DNA from: an uncultured Christensenellaceae bacterium
GTDB lineage: Bacteria > Bacillota > Clostridia > Christensenellales > Pumilibacteraceae
Direction of reading: 5' to 3'
NCBI GenBank assembly: GCA_910587595.1
Contig: CAJULQ010000002.1
Location: 124,001-188,000 of the forward strand
Length of the DNA: 64,000 bases
In this document: in pieces, positions 14,916-22,502 of the stretch
How the letters are laid out: every line of letters starts with the position of its first letter
Position numbering within the stretch: position 1 is the first letter of the stretch
Notes under the pieces: model-generated
Told to the model about the DNA's origin: nothing
Seen by the model: only the letters and a program-made list of their open reading frames with translations
Database searches by the model: none
Translations under genes and position numbers: made by a program

Positions 14916-16502
14916 ATGTCTAAATTTATTTTCGTGACGGGCGGCGTTGTGTCCGGCTTGGGAAAAGGCGTAACGGCGGCCAGCTTGGCGCGCTTGTTAA
15001 AGGCGCGCGGCTATCGCGTTACCTTGCAAAAGTTCGATCCGTATTTTAATATGGATACGTCTAATATAAGCCCGTATCAGCACGGCGAGGTGTACGTTAC
15101 CGAAGACGGCGGCGAAGTCGATTTGGTAATGGGGCACTACGAGCGTTTGCTGGGCGAAAATCTGGGCATTCAGAACGACGTAACGAGCGGTCAGATCTAT
15201 TCCGCCGTGATCGCCAAAGAGCGCGAGGGGCACTACAACGGCAGTACCGTGCAAGTGGTGCCGCATATCACCAACGAGATCAAAGAACGCATCTATTCGT
15301 TGGCCACGCCCGAAAGCGACATCGTGATCACCGAGATCGGCGGCACGGTGGGCGATATAGAGTGTCACCCCTTTTTGGAGGCTATTCGTCAGTTTAAGAG
15401 CGAGGCGGGCAAGGGCAACGTTTTGTATATCCACGTAACGTTGGTGCCCTATATCGAGATGAGCGGCGAGCAAAAAACCAAGCCCACCCAACACAGCGTG
15501 AAAGAACTGCAAAACGTGGGCATTCAACCCGATATCATCGTGTGTCGTTCCGATTATCCCATTGCCGCCGACAGCAAGCGTAAGCTTGCCATGTTCTGCA
15601 ACGTGGAAAACGACTGCATCATTCAAAATCTTACGAGCGACAACATATTCACCGTGCCGCTTGCTTTGGAAGAAGACGGCTTGGTGCGCGCGGCGCTCCG
15701 CAAGCTTAGGTTGGAAGACCGCGAACCCGCATTGGACGGTTGGCGGGACTTTTGCCGCCGCGCCCAAGCGGTGCATGCCGCCGAAAACAAGTTGCGCATA
15801 GGTTTGGTGGGCAAATACACCGATCTGCACGACGCCTATGTGTCGCTTACCGAGGCGCTCGACCACAGCGGTATCGCGTCCGATTGCGCGGTGGAGATCG
15901 TTTGGATCCCCGCCGAAAAAGTGAACGCCGCCGCTACGCGCTTGCACGGCTTAAACGGCATTGTAACGGCCTACGGCTTTGGCGAACGCGGGTTTGAGGG
16001 AAAAGTCAATGCCGCCCGCTATGCCCGTGAAAACGGCATTCCCGCCCTTATGATAGGCATGGGAGCGCAAGCGGGGTTGGTGGAGTTTGCGCGCACGCAC
16101 GGCATGGATAAAGCGAACAGCGCCGAATTCGACCGCAAAACGCCTTATCCCGTGGTGTATTCTCCCGGCGAAAAGCCTTGCATTCGCACGGGCGCGTTCG
16201 TTTCGAATGTGCGGGCGGGCACAAAGCTTGCCGCCGTTTACGGATCGCAGACCGTTTCGGAACGGCACCGTCATAAATACGAGTTTAACCCCGTGTTTGC
16301 CAAAGAGTTGGAAAGCGCCGGTTTGGTTTTTTCGGTGTATTCGCAAAACGGCAAAACGCCCGAGGCGTTCGAGTTGCCCGCGCACCCTTTTTATGTGGGC
16401 GTGGCGTACCGTCCCGAATTCAAATCGCGCCCCGACGCACCGCACCCGCTGATCACGGCGTTTATCGCGGCCGCCAAACGATCCGCCGCCCCGAGTATGT
16501 AA
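14916..16502 (+). CDS. CTP synthase paralogue with degenerate glutaminase domain
   Basis: This 528-residue protein is clearly homologous to CTP synthase along its full length, but key residues differ from the family and from the second, canonical copy in this window. The P-loop SGLGKG (residues 13-18) and EIGGTVGDIE (Mg-site Glu) are kept. The Mg ligand equivalent to E. coli Asp72 is Val71. In the glutaminase part PGGFG is AYGFG, the nucleophile motif GICLGMQ is MIGMGAQ (Cys to Gly381), and the catalytic His of HPEF is Arg499. It therefore cannot use glutamine by the usual mechanism; it could be ammonia-dependent, regulatory or a scaffold. It follows the RnlA-like gene and precedes dispersed repeats. 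The frame is intact with a ribosome-binding site, arguing against simple decay. Confidence 0.88.
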   Translation: MSKFIFVTGGVVSGLGKGVTAASLARLLKARGYRVTLQKFDPYFNMDTSNISPYQHGEVYVTEDGGEVDLVMGHYERLLGENLGIQNDVTSGQIYSAVIAKEREGHYNGSTVQVVPHITNEIKERIYSLATPESDIVITEIGGTVGDIECHPFLEAIRQFKSEAGKGNVLYIHVTLVPYIEMSGEQKTKPTQHSVKELQNVGIQPDIIVCRSDYPIAADSKRKLAMFCNVENDCIIQNLTSDNIFTVPLALEEDGLVRAALRKLRLEDREPALDGWRDFCRRAQAVHAAENKLRIGLVGKYTDLHDAYVSLTEALDHSGIASDCAVEIVWIPAEKVNAAATRLHGLNGIVTAYGFGERGFEGKVNAARYARENGIPALMIGMGAQAGLVEFARTHGMDKANSAEFDRKTPYPVVYSPGEKPCIRTGAFVSNVRAGTKLAAVYGSQTVSERHRHKYEFNPVFAKELESAGLVFSVYSQNGKTPEAFELPAHPFYVGVAYRPEFKSRPDAPHPLITAFIAAAKRSAAPSM

Positions 16503-16712
16503 AAGTTTACATACATGTCACCCCGAGCGTAGCCGAGGGGTCTATCCGTACCGCGAAAAAAAGATCTCTCGACTTCGCTCGAGATGACACCCCCGCGGGC
16601 TTGCGTTGACAACCCCGTAAAACCTTACTACAATGTCACCCAGAGAATATAAAAGTTTACAGACATGTCGCCCCGAGAATGTAAAACCTTACAATAATGT
16701 CACCCCGAGCGT
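16500..16712 (+). repeat. Four-copy module ending in the dispersed repeat
   Basis: A module of about 32 bp, of the form TAAAA(GT/CC)TTAC followed by a few variable bases and ATGTCACCCCGAG, starts at 16500, 16618, 16650 and 16682. The last three copies are in tandem with a 32-bp period. Copies at 16618 and 16650 have CAGAGAAT or CCGAGAAT in place of CCGAGCGT. Confidence 0.75.
16516..16587 (+). repeat. 72-bp dispersed repeat, copy C1
   Basis: It begins TGTCACCCCGAGCG and ends with the short palindromic arms CTCGACTTCGCTCGAG plus ATGA. It differs at only three positions from the copy at 16698-16769. Its first 27 bases are the reverse complement, with one base inserted, of the core at 9533-9560. 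Confidence 0.85.
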
Positions 16713-16769
16713 AGCCGAGGGGTCTACCCGCACCGCGAAAAAAAGATCTCTCGACTTTGCTCGAGATGA
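16698..16769 (+). repeat. 72-bp dispersed repeat, copy C2
   Basis: This is the same 72-bp element as 16516-16587 with three base changes. Both copies lie between the 3' ends of the convergent CTP synthase-like and purA genes. Confidence 0.85.
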
Positions 16770-16800
16770 ACCGGCGCGGGCTTTAGGTGAAAAGCCAACA

Positions 16801-16836
16801 AAAAAAAGACGGAACAAGCAACGTTCCGTCTTTTTG
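16801..16836 (-). terminator. Terminator of purA (also usable on the + strand)
   Basis: GACGGAAC (16808-16815) and GTTCCGTC (16823-16830) form a perfect stem, flanked by an A run on one side and a T run on the other, so it can stop transcription from both directions between the convergent genes. Confidence 0.9.
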
Positions 16837-16846
16837 TTTGTGTTTG

Positions 16847-18118
16847 TCACGCCTCCAAGTTCTGCGTTCTGTCCGGACCTACGCCCACCATTTTCACGGG
16901 GCAGTCGATGTGTTTTTCTATCGCCTGCAAATAGGCGCGCGCGGCGGGGGGCAGATCGGCAATGCTTTTTGCTTGCGTGATGTCTTGCGTCCAGCCCTCG
17001 TATTCTTCGTAAACGGGTTCGCAGCCTTCCAATGCGGCGATGTCGGCGGGGAAGTCGCGCAATATCTTGCCGTTCTTTTTATAGGCCACGCAGATCTTGA
17101 GCGTGGGCAGACCCGACAGCGTGTCGAGTTTATTGAGCGCAATGCCCGTAAGGCCGTTTACGCGTACCGCAAAGCGCAAGATCACGGCGTCTAACCAACC
17201 GCAACGGCGCGGTCTGCCCGTGGTGGTGCCGAATTCGGCGCCCACGTTGCGGATTCTGTCGCCCGTGGCGTCGTTCAGTTCGGTGGGAAACGGCCCTTTG
17301 CCCACGCGCGTGGTATACGCTTTGGCAATGCCGAGCACGTCGTCGATCAACGTGGGGCCTACGCCCGCGCCCACGCAAAACCCGCCCGAAACGGGGTGCG
17401 AGCTGGTAACGTAGGGATACGTGCCCACGTCGAGATCCAATAAAGCGCCTTGCGCGCCCTCGAACAGCACGTTTTTACCGCTTTTTATCGCGTCGTAAAC
17501 AAGCACGGAAGTGTCGCATACATAGGGCGCGAGTTGTTGGGCATAGGCGGTGTAGTCGGCCAAAACAGAGGCAAGATCCACGGGCTTGCCGCCGTATAGT
17601 TTCACGATGATATCGTTTTTGATTTGCACGTTGCGTGTAAGCTTTTCGCGAAACACCGCGGGATCTATCAGATCGCACATGCGAATGCCGATGCGTTCGG
17701 CTTTGTCCATATAGCAAGGCCCGATGCCTTTTTTAGTGGTGCCGATATCGCCCGCGCCGCGCGCTTTTTCGCTCAGCTCGTCGAGCACGATATGATAGGG
17801 GAATATTACGTGCGCCCGCGCGTCTATCTTTAATTGCGAAAGATCCACGCCACGCTTTTGCAATTCTTCCATTTCGGAAAGGATTACGGCGGGATCCACC
17901 ACCGTGCCGTTGCCGATCACGCAAACGGTGCCCTTATACAATATGCCGCTCGGTATCAAATGCAGTTTGTAGGTAATGCCGCCCGCTACAACCGTGTGCC
18001 CCGCGTTGTTGCCGCCTTGGGCACGCACCACCATGTCGGACTTTTCCGCCAAAATATCGATAACCTTGCCCTTTCCTTCATCGCCCCATTGGGCGCCCAC
18101 CAGTGCGGTAACCGCCAT
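16847..18118 (-). CDS. purA: Adenylosuccinate synthase
   Basis: This 423-residue enzyme makes adenylosuccinate from IMP, aspartate and GTP, the first committed step to AMP. It contains the GTP-binding loop GAQWGDEGKGKV near the N-terminus, QGGNNAGHTVV (catalytic His), TTKKGIGPCYMDKAER and the closing VGVGPDRTQ. The start at 18118 is chosen over an ATG seven codons upstream because GGAGGT lies at the right distance and MAVTALVGAQWG matches the family. It is monocistronic with its own promoter and terminator. Confidence 0.96.
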   Translation of the reverse strand: MAVTALVGAQWGDEGKGKVIDILAEKSDMVVRAQGGNNAGHTVVAGGITYKLHLIPSGILYKGTVCVIGNGTVVDPAVILSEMEELQKRGVDLSQLKIDARAHVIFPYHIVLDELSEKARGAGDIGTTKKGIGPCYMDKAERIGIRMCDLIDPAVFREKLTRNVQIKNDIIVKLYGGKPVDLASVLADYTAYAQQLAPYVCDTSVLVYDAIKSGKNVLFEGAQGALLDLDVGTYPYVTSSHPVSGGFCVGAGVGPTLIDDVLGIAKAYTTRVGKGPFPTELNDATGDRIRNVGAEFGTTTGRPRRCGWLDAVILRFAVRVNGLTGIALNKLDTLSGLPTLKICVAYKKNGKILRDFPADIAALEGCEPVYEEYEGWTQDITQAKSIADLPPAARAYLQAIEKHIDCPVKMVGVGPDRTQNLEA

Positions 18119-18150
18119 ACTGCATACCTCCGAAAACAAAATACTTTCTT

Positions 18151-18179
18151 ATTATACAAGATTTATATGCAATAGTCAA
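18151..18179 (-). promoter_or_regulatory. purA promoter
   Basis: On the minus strand TTGACT (18174-18179) and TATAAT (18151-18156) are separated by 17 bp. The leader is only about 30 bases, leaving no room for a purine riboswitch. Confidence 0.85.
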
Positions 18180-18296
18180 GGCAATGGGCGACGAATGCGG
18201 GCGCCGACCCCAAAAAAGTGGACAACAGCTCAATGTGTAAATAGCGGTTTTTGAAAAAAAAGCTTGTCGGTTTGCAAAAAAAAGTCGAAAAGGGTA

Positions 18297-18325
18297 TTGA
18301 CAAAGCCATATATGTGTGTTATACT
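18297..18325 (+). promoter_or_regulatory. Promoter of the sugar-utilisation locus
   Basis: TTGACA (18297-18302) and TATACT (18320-18325) are separated by 17 bp. Transcription would start near 18332, inside or beside the first operator. The leader is about 200 bases. Confidence 0.85.
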
Positions 18326-18337
18326 TACAGTATCAAA

Positions 18338-18355
18338 TTGCGACACGTGTCGCAA
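18338..18355 (+). promoter_or_regulatory. Operator O1 (perfect 18-bp palindrome)
   Basis: TTGCGACACGTGTCGCAA is a perfect inverted repeat centred 21 bp after the -10 box, where a bound LacI-type repressor would block the polymerase. The 16-bp core is identical to O2. Confidence 0.75.
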
Positions 18356-18414
18356 AAATGCCGAGCAGATAGGGAAAATGCGAGAAAAGGCAAGTATATA
18401 ATTTATACCCAAAA

Positions 18415-18432
18415 ATGCGACACGTGTCGCAT
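18415..18432 (+). promoter_or_regulatory. Operator O2 (perfect 18-bp palindrome)
   Basis: ATGCGACACGTGTCGCAT repeats the 16-bp core of O1. The two centres are 77 bp apart, close to an integral number of helical turns, which would suit DNA looping by a tetrameric or clustered repressor. The LacI-family gene at 27355 is the obvious candidate. Confidence 0.7.
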
Positions 18433-18532
18433 ATGCAAATATTATCCTATCGAGCAAAGAAGAGAACACTATATTTTCGTGTATCGGCGGCGTTATGCCG
18501 TGGCATACAAATCAAAGCGATCGGAGGAGAAA

Positions 18533-20479
18533 ATGAAAAAGAAATGGTTGGCCGTGTTTACGGCGGCGCTCATGATAGCGCTTGCCGTAGGCGTAACAAC
18601 GGTGTTTGCGGCGGCGGAGTCGGAAGAGCCGTCGGCGCCCCAAAATTTGGTGCGCGAATTGGCGGCGGGAGAACGTTTAGACGGTTATCAAGTGGACGGC
18701 AAAGACCATTTGCCGTATCCCGACGATTGGGGGATCAAATCGGGTCTTGTGGCCGACGCGATCACGTCGGTGGACAATTCGGGCGCGGAAAAGTTGCCGA
18801 ACAGCGTGTATTTTGCGTCGCAGATGCCTTTGCAAGCCGTTTTGACCGCCGAAGTGACCGACTATACGGCGTCCGCTACGGTAACGGGCAAAGAAAAGAG
18901 CGATTACGGCGGGTTCGGTATTTTGTTCGGTTGGTACAACGACGCGCCCGTTGTAGTGTCTTTGTTGGAAAATGATGCGGTAATGCTTGCGATCGACGGC
19001 AATGAATTTGCGCAGTCGTTAACGCCCGACCTTTCGGGGGGGGGCGCAGATCTTAGCATTCCGTCTTTTGCGTTAGACACAGAATATACCATCGAAGTTC
19101 GTGTGAAAGACGGTGCGGCTACGGTAACGGTGAACGACGTTGCCATGCAAGCTATCGATCTTTCCGATAAAAAAATCGTACCGGCGGTGGGGCCGGCCAT
19201 GAAAAATTATCGCGCCGAATTTGTCGGCTTTTCGTTGACGGCCGAAGGCGTGTCGGCACAACCGGAGGAGCCTATCGAGTGGCTCACGCCCGCCGATTAC
19301 GCGCAAGAAGAGAATTTGCTTGCGCAAACGGTGGGGCTTATCGACACGTACGGCGCCGTCGAAGAGTTCAAAACCCAGCAGCCCTTTCCCGGCGATTATG
19401 GTATGAAAGTGGCGGCGGTAGACGGCAAATATATGCGCGTGAATAACAAATATGCGCCGTATATAAACGATTCGTTTACGGCGTCTTTTTTGCCTACCGT
19501 GAAAGACGTTTCGGCCGTTTCCGCCTATTATGCGGAAGGAACGGTAACGCCCACCGAAAGAAGCAATTGGGGCGGCGCGGGCATTGTGTTCGGTCGCAGC
19601 TTAGAGAGCGACGCGCCCTTGTTTTTGTGGGTGACTGAAATAGGACAAGTGCAGATCACCAAAAACTTTTCGGAATGGGGCATGCAAGTGACCCAACTTT
19701 CGGAGGGGCAAAACCCGTTTGCTATCGGCAAGGCCATGAAATTGGGCGTTGTGGTGATCAGAGGTCATGCGGCGGTATATGTGAACGACGAGTTGCTCGG
19801 CATAAAGGACATTTCCGATGCGCAAGCCGTGCCCATGCTCGGCGTGGCCTATAAGAATTACAATGCCGAGATCACGGATCTTTCGTTGCGCACCAAAGAG
19901 AAAGATCTTGCGGCGGCGCAATACACCGTTACTTGCATTTCGGGCAGCGTGGAGATCGGCAGCATTGCGTACACGTACGGCGCGGCCACCGAGTTGGCGG
20001 CGATCGAACGACCCGGCAACGACTTTATGGGGTGGCACTTGTTGCCGGACTTAAGCGACGAAACGATCACGCGTATCGAAGCCAACGTGGGCGGCGATAT
20101 CAACGTGTATTGCGAATATAAAACTACTGTGTATACCATTGCGTATTACGACGGCGACACGCCGCTCAGCGGTTCGGACTATTTGGTCAATTACAACTAT
20201 AAATCGTATGTGCCCTTGCCTACGCCCAAAAAGGAAGGCTACACGTTCGACGGTTGGTACGAAAACGCCGATTTTTCGGGCGAGGCCGTTACCGCCATAG
20301 AAATGGGAACGATGGGCGACAAGGTTTTTTATGCAAAATTTACGCCCGCGGCCAACGGCAAAGATAAGAAAGGGTGCGGGTGCGACAGTTCGATCGGCGG
20401 CATCACGGCTACGGTAGCCGGTGCGGCGGTGCTTTTGCTATGCGGTGTTTTGTTGCTCGTAAAGCGACGCGCGCGCTGA
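18533..20479 (+). CDS. Secreted, membrane-anchored lectin-like protein with InlB-type repeat
   Basis: The 648-residue product starts with a signal peptide (MKKKWLAVF to TTVFA). Two homologous beta-sandwich modules follow, about residues 45-230 and 265-460; each has GGFGILFGW/GGAGIVFGR, a VxVNDxxL strand and a closing KNYxAExxxxSL, as in concanavalin-like carbohydrate-binding folds. Residues 535-610 form a Listeria-Bacteroides (InlB B) repeat (YTFDGWYENADFSGEAVT). The C-terminus is GCGCDSSIGG, a hydrophobic helix and KRRAR, a Cys-containing sorting-type tail. ATG 18533 follows GGAGGAG; the frame is open upstream through the operators but that part is leader. First gene of the LacI locus; probably captures the glycan. 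Confidence 0.7.
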   Translation: MKKKWLAVFTAALMIALAVGVTTVFAAAESEEPSAPQNLVRELAAGERLDGYQVDGKDHLPYPDDWGIKSGLVADAITSVDNSGAEKLPNSVYFASQMPLQAVLTAEVTDYTASATVTGKEKSDYGGFGILFGWYNDAPVVVSLLENDAVMLAIDGNEFAQSLTPDLSGGGADLSIPSFALDTEYTIEVRVKDGAATVTVNDVAMQAIDLSDKKIVPAVGPAMKNYRAEFVGFSLTAEGVSAQPEEPIEWLTPADYAQEENLLAQTVGLIDTYGAVEEFKTQQPFPGDYGMKVAAVDGKYMRVNNKYAPYINDSFTASFLPTVKDVSAVSAYYAEGTVTPTERSNWGGAGIVFGRSLESDAPLFLWVTEIGQVQITKNFSEWGMQVTQLSEGQNPFAIGKAMKLGVVVIRGHAAVYVNDELLGIKDISDAQAVPMLGVAYKNYNAEITDLSLRTKEKDLAAAQYTVTCISGSVEIGSIAYTYGAATELAAIERPGNDFMGWHLLPDLSDETITRIEANVGGDINVYCEYKTTVYTIAYYDGDTPLSGSDYLVNYNYKSYVPLPTPKKEGYTFDGWYENADFSGEAVTAIEMGTMGDKVFYAKFTPAANGKDKKGCGCDSSIGGITATVAGAAVLLLCGVLLLVKRRAR

Positions 20480-20491
20480 GGGGGTATCCGT

Positions 20492-22489
20492 ATGAAAAAA
20501 TGGATCTCGATAGTATTGGGCGCCGTTATGGCAACGGGAGTGTGCGCATTGAGCGGTTGTAAAGAGAATGATAAAAGCAAGGTGACGCTCGACCCCGTTT
20601 CCGCCACGGTGGAAACGTGGGAGGCGCCCGCGTCGCTGGGGCGAAACAAGAACTACACGGTGGAAGTTTCCGCCGACGGCAAGACGTGGCAAGAGCTGGC
20701 CGTGTACAACGTGAAAAACGGGCACCAGCTGGGCGATAAGCTGATCAATTCGGCGGGCGGCGTATACTTCGGCGAACCGTATACCGCCTCGCTTGCCATG
20801 TTCGATTTTACGGGTACGGCGGGCATACGCGTGACGTATGCCAAAACACTGTCTAAGGGCGGCTATGTGATCTCGCCCGCGTCGTACGGCGTGAAAAGCG
20901 TGCAAGATGGCAACACGGTAACCTTTACGCTCACGCAAGATGCTCGCGCGCCGCGTAAAATTGTGTTTCGTCCCGTTGACGAGTGGGAGGCGGAAACGCT
21001 GCACATCATGACCAACGTGCCCGAAAGCACGAATAAGCAAGACCCCGCGGCGAGCAACGTGTATGTGATCGAGGCGGGCGACGAAGTGCCGCTTAGCTTG
21101 CCCGAAGGGAAAACGGTATACTACTTCAAGGCGGGCCGCCACGTTTTGCCGGGCGGGTATTGGGCGGAAATCGACCTCGGCCGAAAGACAACGGTAAAGT
21201 CGTTCGATTTACTCACGCCCTCGCTAAACGCCAACACGTTGCCGGGCGGGCTATGTTTTGAGCTGAAAGCGCAAGCGGACGACGGCGCGTGGAACAGCGT
21301 ATACCGATCGGTGGGCGAAGAGGCCGAACACAACGTGAACCTTCGCGACGTGAAGATCGATGTAACGGCGCAACGGTTTCGTATCGTGTTGCACGGCAAT
21401 TTCAATTGGCAACCCGTGGGGGATTACCGTTTTATCCATAAGGCGAATATCAGCGAGTTGCGGTTGTTAAATGCAGACGGCGTGAACGTGGCGCTGGGAA
21501 AGGCGGTGGCCGGATCGGGCGCCGACTACGCCGGTGTTACCGACGGCGCCGAAGGCGGCGCGTACGGCAACGCATATGCGGGCGAAACGTTTGCCGTGCA
21601 ATCGGGCTACACCTACTATTTGGAAAAAGGCAGCGTGGTAGAGGGCGCGTTTTTGGGTAACGGTCGCGAAAACGTGACCATCGCGGGGCGCGGCATACTC
21701 GACAGCGGGCACTTAGTGTCTACGCACGATCTTTCCGAGGGGCGCAACGGCGCCATTCGGTTCGAGCACATGAAAAACGTGTTGGTGGAAGGTATTACCA
21801 TGTTGCACGCGCCCATGTGGATGTGCGTGATCAATTACAGCGAGAACGTGCGCGTAGACGGCGTGAATCTGTTCGGATACTGCACGAACGCCGACGGCAT
21901 ACACTTTTCGGCGTCTAAGAACGCGGTGGCCACGGGGTGTTTTATCCGCACCACCGACGATCTGTTCGTGGCGTATCATTACGGCGATTCGAACGGATTG
22001 CGCTTTGAAAACAGTGTATTGTGGAGCGACGGCGGGCGCGCGCTTTTGCTGGGTCTGGCCAATACCGGCGACATCCGCAACGTGACCATGGAAAATTGCG
22101 ATATCATCAATTTTCAAAACGTGTGGGATCTCGAACAAGCGGGCGGCGCCGTGCAGATCGTGGCGTCGGGCGGCAAGACCATTGCAAACGTAACGGTGCG
22201 CAACATGCGTATCGATGCGGTGCGCTTTCCTTCCATTGCGCAATTTTTGCAAATACGCGCGGGTATAGACGCATACGGCACGGGATTTGTGCAAGGCGTT
22301 CGTTTGGAAAACGTATCGTATGCGTCGGAGCGATCGCCCAAATCGTTGTTGTCCGTCATGGTAGCAGGCGGCGGGGTGCAAGACGTAACCTTTCAGCGCG
22401 TATCGGTGTGCGGCACCGAGATCGCGGCAAGCAATATTTCGCAATACTTCCGTAAAGACGCGGATATTGCGGTGCAGTTCGAATCGTAA
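20492..22489 (+). CDS. Lipoprotein with right-handed beta-helix, glycoside hydrolase 28/49-like
   Basis: The 665-residue protein has a lipoprotein signal peptide with lipobox LSGC (Cys23), a beta-sandwich region of about 330 residues including a discoidin-like stretch (GYWAEIDLGRKTTVKSFDLL), and a C-terminal parallel beta-helix. The helix holds the polygalacturonase/dextranase-type motifs IAGRGILDSGHL, NADGIHFSASKNA and RTTDDLFVAYHYG, with Asp residues where GH28 and GH49 carry theirs. It probably cuts an external polysaccharide before uptake; substrate unknown. It lies 12 bases after the lectin gene and 13 before the solute-binding protein, so all are one operon. Confidence 0.7.
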   Translation: MKKWISIVLGAVMATGVCALSGCKENDKSKVTLDPVSATVETWEAPASLGRNKNYTVEVSADGKTWQELAVYNVKNGHQLGDKLINSAGGVYFGEPYTASLAMFDFTGTAGIRVTYAKTLSKGGYVISPASYGVKSVQDGNTVTFTLTQDARAPRKIVFRPVDEWEAETLHIMTNVPESTNKQDPAASNVYVIEAGDEVPLSLPEGKTVYYFKAGRHVLPGGYWAEIDLGRKTTVKSFDLLTPSLNANTLPGGLCFELKAQADDGAWNSVYRSVGEEAEHNVNLRDVKIDVTAQRFRIVLHGNFNWQPVGDYRFIHKANISELRLLNADGVNVALGKAVAGSGADYAGVTDGAEGGAYGNAYAGETFAVQSGYTYYLEKGSVVEGAFLGNGRENVTIAGRGILDSGHLVSTHDLSEGRNGAIRFEHMKNVLVEGITMLHAPMWMCVINYSENVRVDGVNLFGYCTNADGIHFSASKNAVATGCFIRTTDDLFVAYHYGDSNGLRFENSVLWSDGGRALLLGLANTGDIRNVTMENCDIINFQNVWDLEQAGGAVQIVASGGKTIANVTVRNMRIDAVRFPSIAQFLQIRAGIDAYGTGFVQGVRLENVSYASERSPKSLLSVMVAGGGVQDVTFQRVSVCGTEIAASNISQYFRKDADIAVQFES

Positions 22490-22502
22490 GGAGTAAAACA
22501 AA

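Noticed and set aside
14916..16502. CTP synthase-like gene as a plain pseudogene
   Set aside because: The frame is intact over 528 codons, has a ribosome-binding site, and the synthetase core is well conserved; changes are concentrated at catalytic positions.
18119..18150. Purine riboswitch or PurR-controlled leader before purA
   Set aside because: The predicted leader is only about 30 bases, too short for an aptamer, and no obvious PurBox pair was seen.
18251..18532. Upstream extension of the lectin-like gene starting at 18251
   Set aside because: The extension would start before the promoter and be translated through both operators; the signal peptide and the GGAGGAG site fix the start at 18533.
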